Shown piece by piece: positions 54,207 through 64,000 of a stretch of DNA of 64,000 bases. The notes below the pieces were generated by a model. That model did not search any database, had not been told where the DNA came from, and was given only the letters and a program-made list of their open reading frames with translations. How positions within the stretch are numbered: the stretch's first letter is position 1; each line of letters opens with the position of its first letter. The DNA comes from Stereocaulon alpinum. Taxonomy: Eukaryota > Ascomycota > Lecanoromycetes > Lecanorales > Stereocaulaceae. The DNA lies in the NCBI GenBank assembly GCA_018257865.1, contig JAEUBA010000094.1, forward strand, positions 58,865 through 122,864, written 5' to 3'. Position numbers and translations under genes: made by a program.

Positions 54207-54675
54207 CTTGTGTAATCGAACGAACTTAAGAAACGAGACTCTCATATTATAGTACTTTATACACCCCTTATATCTCACGTAAGCTCGTCAGGGGAGTACC
54301 TCTATAAATTGAGGTGGTGCGTACGCGCTGGGGGAGTATGTGCTGGGGGAGTGGGCTTCATCGAGGACCATTTGTCTTTCGCTCGGGAAATCGGTCCAGG
54401 ATCGTGGCCGCCAATTAACTCGAAACATCTAAATTCCAAACTATTTCAGATGGTACCGACCAACCAATTCATTGTTTGCCCGAAAATAAATCCACACACC
54501 ATCTCATTCACCCCCGTAGTCTTACATTCCATCGTATATAACAGTCTACTCCTTTGGAATAGGTCCAACATCCATACACTTCCCCGTCGCAGCAATCGGT
54601 ACTTGCCCAGGTGGACATTCCGTCTTCTTCGGTTTACACTCCTCCGAAGAAGCCGTATTCCCTGTTTCTGCCAGT
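54207..54675. other. Intergenic region between convergent genes
   Basis: 3' flanks of the two converging genes. The open frame across 54309-54731 has no supporting features. Confidence 0.5.
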
Positions 54676-56080
54676 TTAATCCAGAATGCTCACAGCATTA
54701 TCCGTCTTCGCCTTCTTATGCATCTCGATAGCCTTATCCTCGTACTCTCCCATCCTCTTCGCCACTTCACCGCCAGTAGTAGCTTCCAAGTCTCTGAATT
54801 CAAAGATCGGGGCCGGAGATAATGGATGGTCCACTACGCTCTCCATACGGTCGTTCAGGCCGCCGATTTGTCCGTGACGGGTTGATAAGTCCATCAATTT
54901 GAGGAGATCGAGCTGTTTTTTCGCGACTTTATCGTTCATTTGCAAAGTGTCTAGAAACTTGTCGACGCCCAGACGGCCTTTCTTGATCATATCATCTTTG
55001 CCATCCCAGTCTTGATCAACCTTGTTGCGAAGATCGTCAGGCTTCCATTTGAATTCGTAGTCCTTTAATTTATCGTTGGAAACCCCGGAGACGGTGGAGA
55101 CAATGGTATAGAGGGAATTACCGCGCTCAGAGATCTCGGCTCTGAGTTTCTCCTCGATGAATTTCTTGTACATGCCGAGGAAATCGGTACGTGGCATGAT
55201 GTTGAGTGAACGTTTGGGACCATAACGTTCATCGTTGTCGTTGGCGACGATGCAGTAAGTTGTGAGGAGGGAGAAGAAGCCAAGAAATTCGTCGGTAATG
55301 TCGCCCGGCTTGATCTTCCCAAAGTCCTTGAAGCTGTCTTTAGTTGCAATGACGATTTTGTCGTTGTAAGAAGCGCCTTTGTTGGCTAGGACATTGTCCT
55401 TTTTGTCTTTGCCGTCTTTGAGGACTTGCAGTAGACCTTCCAGTGGCATTGCTGCTGTGACTTGAGGGCCGATACGGAATTGATCGAATTTTGTTTCAGC
55501 TTTGGGCCACAGTACAGCCCACGGATTGTACTCTGCAAACCTCTCGATCTGGACTTTACAGTCGTTGTTACGACATGGAGCCCAATCGCCCTATATTTCA
55601 AAAGGCAATCGCGTAAGAACAAGCAAGACGAAAACTTGAAGGGAATTAAGATGTACGTACCATATATGTAGTAATCTGCTCGCCGAGTTTCTCCGTCCCA
55701 TGTTTTCCAATCTCATTTTTCTTGCCATCTAAGATGATTTCTGTGAAAGGTTTATTCGTGCCGGCAATTTCAGCGGTGATATCCCAGTTCTCCTTGGGAT
55801 GGTCTTTGCCAAAACCGATGGGTGTGATTATTGCACCCTTGAGTTGCTCTCTCCTGTCTGGGCTCATATCCTCATACTTTTTGCCTTTTGGATCGTACAC
55901 GATTTGGGCGATCTCCAGCTCGACTCCCAGTCCAGGGACATCGAATGCACGTTTATTGTGCGGAGCTGCAGCGCTAGCTGGAATGGCAAGTACGGAATGG
56001 ATGGGACCTGTGAGTGCTAATACAGCGAGAAAAGAGCTGATGGAACGAAGAGAACCCGGACCTTGGGGAGTGAGATGCAT
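54676..56080 (-). CDS. Secreted protein with signal peptide and Kex2-like site, function unknown
   Basis: Exons 55661-56080 and 54676-55590 (minus strand) encode 444 aa. The 70-nt intron has a GTACGT donor and ATAG acceptor, phase 0, and both frames join cleanly. Residues 1-32 are a signal peptide (core ISSFLAVLALTGPIHSVLA), followed by an Ala-rich pro-segment and a Lys-Arg at 43-44 suited to Kex2 cleavage. The mature part is charged and soluble, with few Cys (two around the exon junction, APCRNNDC; one in TTYCIV) and no membrane span. I recognise no domain. A secreted role, possibly an extracellular effector-like or enzyme protein, is inference from the leader only. Confidence 0.75.
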
Positions 56081-57191
56081 GACGCTATTGGACTGCGTGC
56101 AGGAGAGACTCGGTCACGGTGAAGGATGCGGGTGCACGTCCGAAAGATGGTAGAAATATTGGAGGAGATACAAAGTCACAGACCAAGTTAGAGGAAGTTA
56201 ACGAAAATATGGTCTGGTTTTCTGAGTGGAAAGAAGATTTGGCATAGGGGGATAAGCATGGTTTTTATAGACATTATACACCTGTGCTCGCCGTACTGAA
56301 GTAAAAGACGAGACAAATGGTATTGTTGTCACAACATCAGGCTATGCGTGGCCCAGACAAACAGATGACTATCACTGACCTTGTTTTGCTATTATTACGG
56401 CTGCGTTTGATCCTGCTGGTCGCCTTATGCTTATGCTGACATTTGATGAATAGCGTAGTGTTACGAGCCACCTAACGTAATTCGCTAAGGTGACAACGTA
56501 TTCCAACATCCTAATTTCTTCCCACACAAGGCCATGATGTCGAAGCCCACAGCAGCATGGGCGCGAGATGAGAAGGATGATGGTGCCGACCACTCTGATT
56601 GCCCTTGTCGCGACTTGCCTGTAGACTCTAACTTATCAAAGTATCATATTAACGAAGCTTCGAAACAATGGATTCGGTCAGAGCGGCTCAATCATCGCAG
56701 CCATCAATTTATCTGACCCTGACAGGGTGACGGTGGCTTATGCTCGTATTGAGAGTTGGCGTTGTGTGTGGACCCTTGTGGGTAGATGTTTCGCTTTCAT
56801 CTCACGTTGATACGGACCGGACGGAGGTACCTTCGGAGATTACAAGGTATAACGATAGAACTACCTTACTTACACCTTTATCCTAACACGTCACCTTTAT
56901 GCTGAGACTTTATCGCCTCCCCATCCGTTCCTCCTGTTTCCAACTGCATCCTCTCACGAAGCTGCGCCCATCCTGAGACTCCACCGCCTCCCCCTCTAAT
57001 TCCAACTGCATCCTCTCACGAAGCTGCGCCCATGAATACTGCGAGGTAAGACTGCGTCCAAGTGGCACGAGGGGTTTTCGCTTGGGATGCCTGACTGAAC
57101 TACAATTCGCATCCGTTACCAGATGTAACCCCGCAATCACAGTTTCATATCCCCATGACCAACGTTAATATCCGTTGCCTGAAAAGGATCG
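56081..57191. other. Divergent promoter region with a local tandem duplication
   Basis: Lies between the minus-strand secreted-protein gene and the plus-strand F-box gene. It contains an imperfect tandem duplication (56905-57034) about 160 bp upstream of the F-box gene. No gene supportable. Confidence 0.5.
56905..57034. repeat. Imperfect tandem duplication, about 62-67 bp per unit
   Basis: The units share TGAGACT and CGCCTCCCC blocks and an identical segment, starting TTCCAACTGCATCCTCTCAC at 56938 and again at 57000. Confidence 0.75.
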
Positions 57192-57947
57192 ATGATCACA
57201 ATGTCCATCATAGACCTCCCACCAGAGATACTCTGCCAGATCTTCCAATCCACAGCCGACTTCTCCGTCGTCAATGCTCTGGCTCGGACATCCCGAGCCC
57301 TCCACTCCATTTGGCTTGCCAATTCTCCTGCTATCTTCCTCGCCGTGGCTGTCCGAGCCCTCCCCAACTTCAGCGACGCTGAGCGTCTGATCGCTGCGCA
57401 AGAAGAGGCCCACACCGCAGCCCGTTCAAACTTCCCTGCACCCTCCCTCTCTCGCCATGAGCGCTTTCTTTTCAACGCCCGTTGCGCCTCCGCTGCCTGC
57501 AAACACTGGGACGAAATTTGCCAGGTGCACAATCTCGACCGCGCCCGTGGCGACGACTCAGCACTGACAGCTTCCGAACGCGCACGCTTCAAAAGATCCT
57601 TCTACCACCTCTGGACGCTATCTACCCTTTCCAACACGCCAAGCTTGCGACCTCAGGCCCTCAAGTTCCTGGTCGCCTGCGATCCCGTCGAGCTCGCCGG
57701 GCTTGACGAGATTGCTGCCTGGGCTGATGGCTATAATGAAAATGAATTTGGGGACTCTGGCTTGAATTTCAAGGACGGGACGTGGAATGCAGCATTTCAG
57801 ATGGTTGGCCAATATTGCGCTTGGGACAAGAAGGAAAAGAGTGGACATAGAAGGATTAATGTCAGTGGTGACGAGGCGCCCCTAGGTTTCTGGGTCTTCT
57901 TTGACCACACGCAGCATTATCTCAGGCAGATAAGGGCGCATTGGTAA
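57192..57947 (+). CDS. F-box protein
   Basis: 251 aa; ATG at 57192, with an alternative ATG at 57201 that leaves the domain untouched. Residues about 5-40 (SIIDLPPEILCQIFQ followed by NALARTSRALHSIW) match the F-box consensus, the Skp1-binding module of SCF ubiquitin ligases. The remaining 210 residues are mostly helical and show no WD40 or leucine-rich repeats, so the substrate-binding part is unclassified. A role as substrate adaptor for ubiquitination is the established function of the class; the target is unknown. Intronless, GC-rich third codon positions, no RIP damage although a repeat block begins about 430 bp downstream. Confidence 0.75.
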   Translation: MITMSIIDLPPEILCQIFQSTADFSVVNALARTSRALHSIWLANSPAIFLAVAVRALPNFSDAERLIAAQEEAHTAARSNFPAPSLSRHERFLFNARCASAACKHWDEICQVHNLDRARGDDSALTASERARFKRSFYHLWTLSTLSNTPSLRPQALKFLVACDPVELAGLDEIAAWADGYNENEFGDSGLNFKDGTWNAAFQMVGQYCAWDKKEKSGHRRINVSGDEAPLGFWVFFDHTQHYLRQIRAHW

Positions 57948-58376
57948 TTCCAGTAAGTTCGAGTGGGATCCGCTGAATTGATGAGCGAAAGGTGAAACTC
58001 TGTGTCATTCACGCCATGTCACTCGCCGGAAATCTCTACACTTTCTCGTAACTTTTCCCTCAGGCATGACCAGAGTCCACACACTGCTCAAAGACACCGG
58101 CCGATCCGCCTTCGCCCGCTCTCTTCAGTACTACTCAATACGTCGAATTCCACCCGCAGGTCTCAGTATATCCTAAGATATCGCCATACAAACCTCCTTG
58201 TCTGCACGAATCGTGATACCATCTGGTTCCGGCCAGATTCACTCTATGATTTCGCAAGCCACTGCCTCTACACAGGTAACCTTTACTACTAGCTCCTCCT
58301 TACTACCCTTCTCCTTATTTAGAATAATCTACTACTACTACTATCGATAATAATCTATATAGATTCTAGTCTTAGT
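57948..58376. other. Flank between F-box gene and retroelement block
   Basis: Normal composition until about 58290, where CA and TG drop out abruptly. The small open frame at 58002-58292 ends at this compositional border and is not convincing. Confidence 0.5.
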
Positions 58377-58553
58377 TGTAACGGGGTGGTTTAACTCCTA
58401 CGGGTAAATCACATAGTGTATTAAGTACTAGAAGGTAATAGAGATAGATAGTTATTAAAGTATCTTTAGCTAAGACTCCTCTCTATTATATAAGTTAAAT
58501 ATAAGGAGATAAGAAAATATTCTATTAAAGGAAAACCCTTCCTTATATATTTA
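58377..58553 (-). repeat. LTR-like repeat, outer (older) copy
   Basis: 177 bp starting TGTAACGGGGTGGTTTAACT on the plus strand; near-identical to 60340-60516. Confidence 0.75.
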
Positions 58554-60339
58554 AGGGAGGAACCCTATACTCCTTTAGGTCGCCCTAATCGCTCCCTATA
58601 ACTATAGTAACTATAGCGACTAGTCGCTATAAATATAGTAGTTATACCCTATAATTACTATAACTACTATAACTAGTTACCTAATAGCAGTCCCTAAGCT
58701 ACCTTACCTAATATATTCCTTATTACGCCTAGACCTATAATACTATCCCCTTATTAAGGAGTCTTCGTCCTAAAGAACCTTACTTCCTTAATATTCCCTA
58801 TACTATCTAACTAATAATAATAACTTATAGATTGTATTTCCTAAGTTAGTTTAGTAGCTATAGTATTATATCTAAGGTATACACGTTCTTAAAAGGAATA
58901 TTATATATTATCCCTTTCTTCTAAGTATACTAAGTATATTCGTTTAGATAAGAGCTGTTAACCTACTAAACCTATTATATATTTTAATAATATTAACCGA
59001 GCGATAGCTAAATTAGAGAAGGAGGAAGAGGAAATAGAAGTAGCTATAGACGCAGCTATAAAGCTTCTAGTTTCTAAGAAATAAAAATTAAAACGTATAT
59101 ATACTTAGTATTATTTCCTTAAAGAGCGTAAATAGAAGCTCTTCGATAAAGGACTTTTAGATATAAAGGACTTAGAGAGGTTAGAGGAACTAAAAAAGGT
59201 ATAGGAGGTAGAGAAGGTAGTAAATAAGGCTACCTTCTCTAATATACTAGCTAACCCTTCCCTATAGACCTCTAAGATATTCTTATAGTTTTAGGATTCC
59301 AAACCCGGAACTCTACTAGCTTTTTAGGGTAATTAAGTACTAAGGGTAACTCCTATATATTCTCTAAATAATTATAGTCTAACTACTTAATTAAATACCT
59401 CTTTTTTCCTTTAATAATCTAATAATCTAGAATTTCTTTAATATTATACTCCTTATTATCTTAATCTAGGAGGAGCGGTATAGTCCGTAGTAGTATTTTA
59501 GGGTCTACTTTCTTAAGTAAGGATATATAGAATACTAAGTACTTTCTTATTAGCTAAGGGAAATCTAGTATATAGTTTATATCCCCTTTACGTTCTTTTA
59601 CTAGGAACGGTCCTAGCTTTATATAGTTAAGCTTATTACTAGGCCTATTAGTTTTAAAATTTCTATAAAGAAGATATACCCTATCCCCTTTAGAAATATT
59701 CGGTCCTTTTAAACGTTTTCGATTATAATATATCGCTGAGCGGTTACTTAGGAATTATAAATCCTTTTATAATTCTTAATAAATTTATATTATTTCCTAG
59801 GTAGTAATAGTTACCCTTTAAGCTTTTAGTTCGATCCCCCTTAGTAATAATATTATATAAGGTTCGAAACTATAGTTAGCTCGGAATAGTATTATACCTA
59901 TTAGGTTAGATAATAATCCGTTATATACTAGCTATATAACTAATAGATAGGATACCTAATCGTCTTATTAGTAGTTAATATAATACTAAAGATACTATTC
60001 TAGCGTTTAGTTAGTTCTTTCCGTCTAACTATTAGTCTACGGATAGAATATTATACTTATCTTTATCTTAATTCCTATTATATCTATTAATAATCTCTAA
60101 AACTTAGAGGTAAAGAGTTTATCTTAGTTTAAGATAATTTCTTTAGGAAGCCTATAGTTAGCTACTACCGTTTATAAGAACGTATACGCTAGATCTTCTA
60201 TATATAATACTTCCTTATATAGTACGAAATACGCTATCTTAGTTAATTAGTTATTAATTACTAAGATTATATTATAGTATATACCTATTAGTCTTTCCTT
60301 TAACTTTAGGAGTTTAATAATAAAATCCTATATAATACT

Positions 60340-60516
60340 TATAACGGGGTGGTTTAACTCCTACGGGTAAATCACACAGTGTATTAAGCACTAGAAGGTA
60401 ATAGAGATAGATAGTTATTAAATTATCTTTAGCTAAGACTCCTCTCTATTATATAAGTTAAATATAAGGAGATAAGAAAATATTCTACTAAAGGAAAACC
60501 CTTCCTTATATATTTA
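60340..60516 (-). repeat. LTR-like repeat, inner (younger) copy
   Basis: Same length as the outer copy; starts TATAACGGGG (G-to-A at the TG end). Differences from the outer copy are few and mainly transitions. Confidence 0.75.
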
Positions 60517-63439
60517 CCTTAATTATACTAAGCCCTAATATAATCTGGGTAATTTAGCCCTATATCTACTATATTACTCTATAATCTGCCTGATATACCT
60601 TAGATTACTTATATTACTAGGTCCTCTCCTAAGTATCCTTTACCTACTAACCCTATTATATACCTTACCCGTAACCTTGCGGGGTTACCTGTAATATAAT
60701 CCCCTTATTTAGTTATTTTCGTCCCGAAAGTAACTTAATAACCTAAGTATTTCTTCCTTATACTAAGGATTAAGAAACTAACGAACTCCCTTACTTATTA
60801 TTATTAGTTAGTCCTAAAACTCGGGATAGCTTCCTTATCGAAACGCTCCTATTTATAGTATACTAACTTAGGCCTTCTATATTATATAGGAGAAGTATCT
60901 AACTAATACGTTAAGTATATTTATAGTAGTAATAAGTATAAGCTATCTCTACTTAATATTCCTAAGTAGAAACGGATAGAGGAACAGCGTACTAAATTAT
61001 ATAGCGAGGAGGATAAAGCCTTTATAAAGCTTTCTCGCCTATAGAAATAAATTTAAAGGATTAAGGCGAACTAGGCGAAGATAGTTTAATAAGAGGTAAG
61101 GAATATTAAGTTTTTAGAGAAGGAGGAGGAGAGGGAGAAGGAAGCTACTACTTCTAAAGTCCTAAATAACCTCCTATCCTTCGACGTAGGTAAGATTAAC
61201 TTTTTTAGGTAGGATCCCCTAACTACGGATTTTATTTCTAGAACTACTCTAGCTTCTTAGGGTAGTTAAGCGTAGATAGTAATTCCTACGTATTCTCTAA
61301 TTAGTTATAGTCTAACTACTTTATTAGATACCTCTTTCTTCCCTTAATTACCTAATAATCTAGAATTTCCTTAATATTATACTCCTTATTATCCTAATCT
61401 AGGAGTAACGGTGCGGTCCTTAGCGGTATTTCGGGGTCTACTTTCTTAAGTAATAATATATAGAATACTAGGTACTTCCTTATTAGTTATAGGAGGTCTA
61501 GTATATAGTTTATATCCCCTTTACGTTCCTTTATAAGAAACGGTCCTAGCTTTATATAATTAAGCTTATTACTAGGCCTATTAGTTTTAAATTTCCTATA
61601 AAAAAGATATACCCTATCCCCTTCGGAAATATTCGGTCCTTTCGAACGTTTTTAATTATAATATATTACTAAGCGGTTACTTAGGAACTATAAGTCTTTC
61701 TATAGTTCTTAATAAATCCTTACTATTTCCTTAGTAATAATAGTTACTTATTAGGCCCTTAGTTCGATCCCCTTTAGTAATAGGGTTATACGTAGTTCGA
61801 ACCTATAATTAGCTCGAAATAGTATTATATCTATTAGGTTAGATATTAATCCGTTATATACTAGCTATGCTATTAGTAGATAGGATACCTAATTATCCTA
61901 TTAGTAGTTAATATAGCACTAAAGATATTACTCTAGTGTTTAGTTAGTTCTTTCCGTCTAACTATTAGTCTATGGATAGAATACTATACTTATCTTTATC
62001 TTAATTCCTATTATATTTATTAATGATCTCTAAAACTTAGAGGTAAAGAGTTTATCTCTATCTAAGATAATCTCTTTAGGAAGCCTATAGTTAGCTACTA
62101 CTATTCGTAAGAACGCGTACGCTAGATCCTCAGCGTTCGATACTTCCTTATATAGTACGAAATACGCTATCTTAATTAAACGGTCGTTAATTACTAAGAT
62201 TATATTATAGTATATACCTATTAGTCGTTCCTTCGACTTTAGGAGTTTAATAATAAAATCTTACGTAATACTTTTCTACGGACTATCTAGGATTACTAGT
62301 AATTTCAACTCTCTATAAGGCTTATATTAGGAATACTTCGTCCTAATATATATATTATATTTATTAATACGATCCTTAATATACTTTCGTATCTAGGGGA
62401 AGTAGAAATTGCGAGATACCTTCTTAAGTATCTTTTTAATCCCCTAGTATCTACCGGAGCTCTCTACTTTATAGTAAATCCTAAAAATTTCTCCTTAAGT
62501 ACCTATAGGGATATAAATCCGTTCTTAAAAGGTTAGTAGTCCTAGATCTATTTTTCTAAATAAGTTATAGCTATTAATATCTTTATAGATCTTAGATATA
62601 ACTTTATTCTTTAATAAGTCTTCTAGTATCCTCTTAGTTAAATCTTCGCTATTAATAGTTATTATTACTACTATATATAGTCCGGCTGTATTAGGTCTTA
62701 ATAAGCTATCCTTATAACGCGTTAGAATTATTCTAGAACTCTATTAAATATTTAAAATATAATTAGCTCTCCTGCTAAGTACGTCTATAGTATTATTCTC
62801 GCTACCCTTAACGTATTCGATTCTAAAATTAAATATTAATAACTCTTCGTACTACTAAGCTAGACGTCTCTTAAGCTCCTTAGTTAATAGGAAGAATATT
62901 AAGTTCTTATAATCTATTAAGACCTAAACCTAGTACTTAGTTCCTTCTAGATAAACCTTCCAAATACGAAATACGTCTATAATAGTAAGTAATTCCTTAT
63001 TATATATTAGATATCTAGTTTTAGCGTCTAGCAACTTCCTACTATAGAAGGCTATAGGGTGCTAATAATAAGTAATACCTATTTTCCCTATTTTTCCTAT
63101 ATTAGGGCTATCGTTCGTAGATAGTTAGCTAATCACTGCTCTAATTACTCCGTCGGAGGTATTAGTATAGAGGCGAATAGGTACCTTTAGGTTAAACTAA
63201 TATAATATTAGATTAGAAGTAAACTACTTTTAAAGAGTCCTAAAGGATACCTCTACTTCCTTCGACTACGTAAATAATACTTTATTATAGGTTAAGCTAG
63301 TAAGAGGTACTACGGTTTATAAATATATATAGATAAACTTTCGATAGAAATTCGCAAAACTAAGAAATAATTATACTTCTTTCTTATTTATAGGTATAGG
63401 CTACTTAACTATACTTTTTACCTTTTCTAGGTCTATCTC

Positions 63440-63750
63440 TAACCCTTAGTTAGAGATAATAAACCCTAGAAACTTAACTCTCTTCTAGTAAAATTCGTAC
63501 TTTAATAACTTTAAGCGTAGTCCTACTTACTTAAGCTTCTTTAGTACCTTCTATACCTACTTAACGTATTCCTTATATATATCTAAGTATACGAGTATAT
63601 CTTTAATATATACTAGGACGAAGTTATCTAAATATTCTTTTAGGATATTATCGATAAATACCTAAAATATTATAGGTATATTCGTTAACCTAAATAGTAT
63701 TATAAGGTATTCGTAGAGACCCTATCTTATACGGAAAGCTATCTTCTACT
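63440..63750 (-). pseudogene. RIP-killed gypsy reverse transcriptase
   Basis: Minus-strand frame with stops: AFRIR-GLYEYLIILFRLTN, then IF-VFIDNILKEYLDNFVLVY, then IKDILVYLDIYKEYVK and KVLKKLK-VGLRLKL-KYEFY. This matches the gypsy RT core, with the Y-x-D-D box altered. The gene is not functional. Confidence 0.75.
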
Positions 63751-63880
63751 CGTCGCCTTTTTTTATACGTATTCGGTTAAATACTCTTAGAATATCGAAC
63801 TTAGTAAACTATTTCTTACCTTAGAGTTTATCTTAGAGTTCTCCTATTAATAGTAATAGATAGCTATTCTTTATAGTTAT

Positions 63881-64000
63881 ATTGATTGATTGATTGGTTT
63901 ATACGCCTATTCTAGTATCTATATATACTAATGAGGGTGTTCTATTACATTATTTGTGAAACCAGTAGATGGTACACGTAGTGTGCCTTTCCTAGCCGCA
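63881..64000. other. Right-edge flank, normal composition
   Basis: CA and TG reappear after an ATTG tetranucleotide run at about 63880-63897, marking the right border of the RIP block. Nothing else is readable in the remaining bases. Confidence 0.5.

Larger units (their letters stand above)
58377..63880 (-). mobile_element. Nested RIP-destroyed Ty3/gypsy retrotransposons (element D)
   Basis: The whole block is RIP-saturated. Two 177-bp direct repeats (58377-58553 and 60340-60516) look like 3' LTRs in minus-strand orientation. A decayed reverse transcriptase reads on the minus strand near 63750-63440. Segments 59300-60339 and 61225-62270 are homologous, so part of the 3' pol region (probably integrase) is present twice. 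The simplest reading is that one element inserted into a related older copy: the copy ending at 60339 breaks off where the younger LTR begins. The right side stops at about 63880 without an LTR, so the 5' part of the younger element is missing. Confidence 0.75.

Noticed and set aside
58002..58292. 96-codon open frame at the border of the retroelement block
   Set aside because: It ends exactly where composition changes, and contains no domain or splice signal.

Overview
The window looks like nuclear DNA of a filamentous ascomycete (Pezizomycotina; class not determinable from this sequence). The evidence is short GT-AG introns of about 49-86 nt, fungal families (HET-type, DUF3435-type, PDDEXK-like nuclease, MFS sugar transporter, F-box), and large AT-rich blocks in which CA and TG dinucleotides are almost absent. 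That loss is the signature of saturating repeat-induced point mutation (RIP). All exon structures here were derived by hand from splice signals and reading-frame continuity.

Layout. 1-8.6 kb: an incomplete gene end, a two-exon single-pass membrane protein, a soluble two-HeH-domain protein and a two-exon Cys-motif protein. 8.6-12.4 kb: RIP-destroyed DNA transposon A with TIRs, TA target duplication and a Fot1/Pogo-type transposase. 12.5-24.3 kb: ordinary gene space with a secreted Cys protein, a three-TM protein, a PDDEXK-like nuclease, a long Ser/Thr-rich secreted protein and an ankyrin-like protein. 24.3-29.1 kb: gene-poor, with an unassigned open stretch and a broken HET-type relic. 29.1-37.2 kb: an MFS sugar transporter, an aldo/keto reductase and a divergently transcribed transketolase/dihydroxyacetone-synthase-like gene carrying one in-frame stop. 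37.9-42.0 kb: a nuclear coiled-coil protein and a broken DUF3435 (tyrosine-recombinase-like) gene.

42.5-52.7 kb: two adjacent RIP-destroyed TIR elements with TA duplications. B has an rve-integrase-like transposase. C has a Tc1/mariner DDE transposase and contains a nested 650-bp mini LTR element (TRIM-like) with a near-perfect 5-bp target duplication. 52.7-58.3 kb: a gene island with a Cys/His-rich two-exon candidate, a secreted 444-aa protein and an F-box protein. 58.4-63.9 kb: nested RIP-destroyed Ty3/gypsy sequence on the minus strand.

The transporter, reductase and transketolase-family genes form a plausible small carbohydrate-metabolism cluster; the rest show no obvious functional link. 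The most striking unexplained signal is a perfect 12-bp palindrome, ATCACGCGTGAT. It occurs 8 times exactly and 3 times with one mismatch, always between the genes called here and outside the RIP blocks, often in close pairs.
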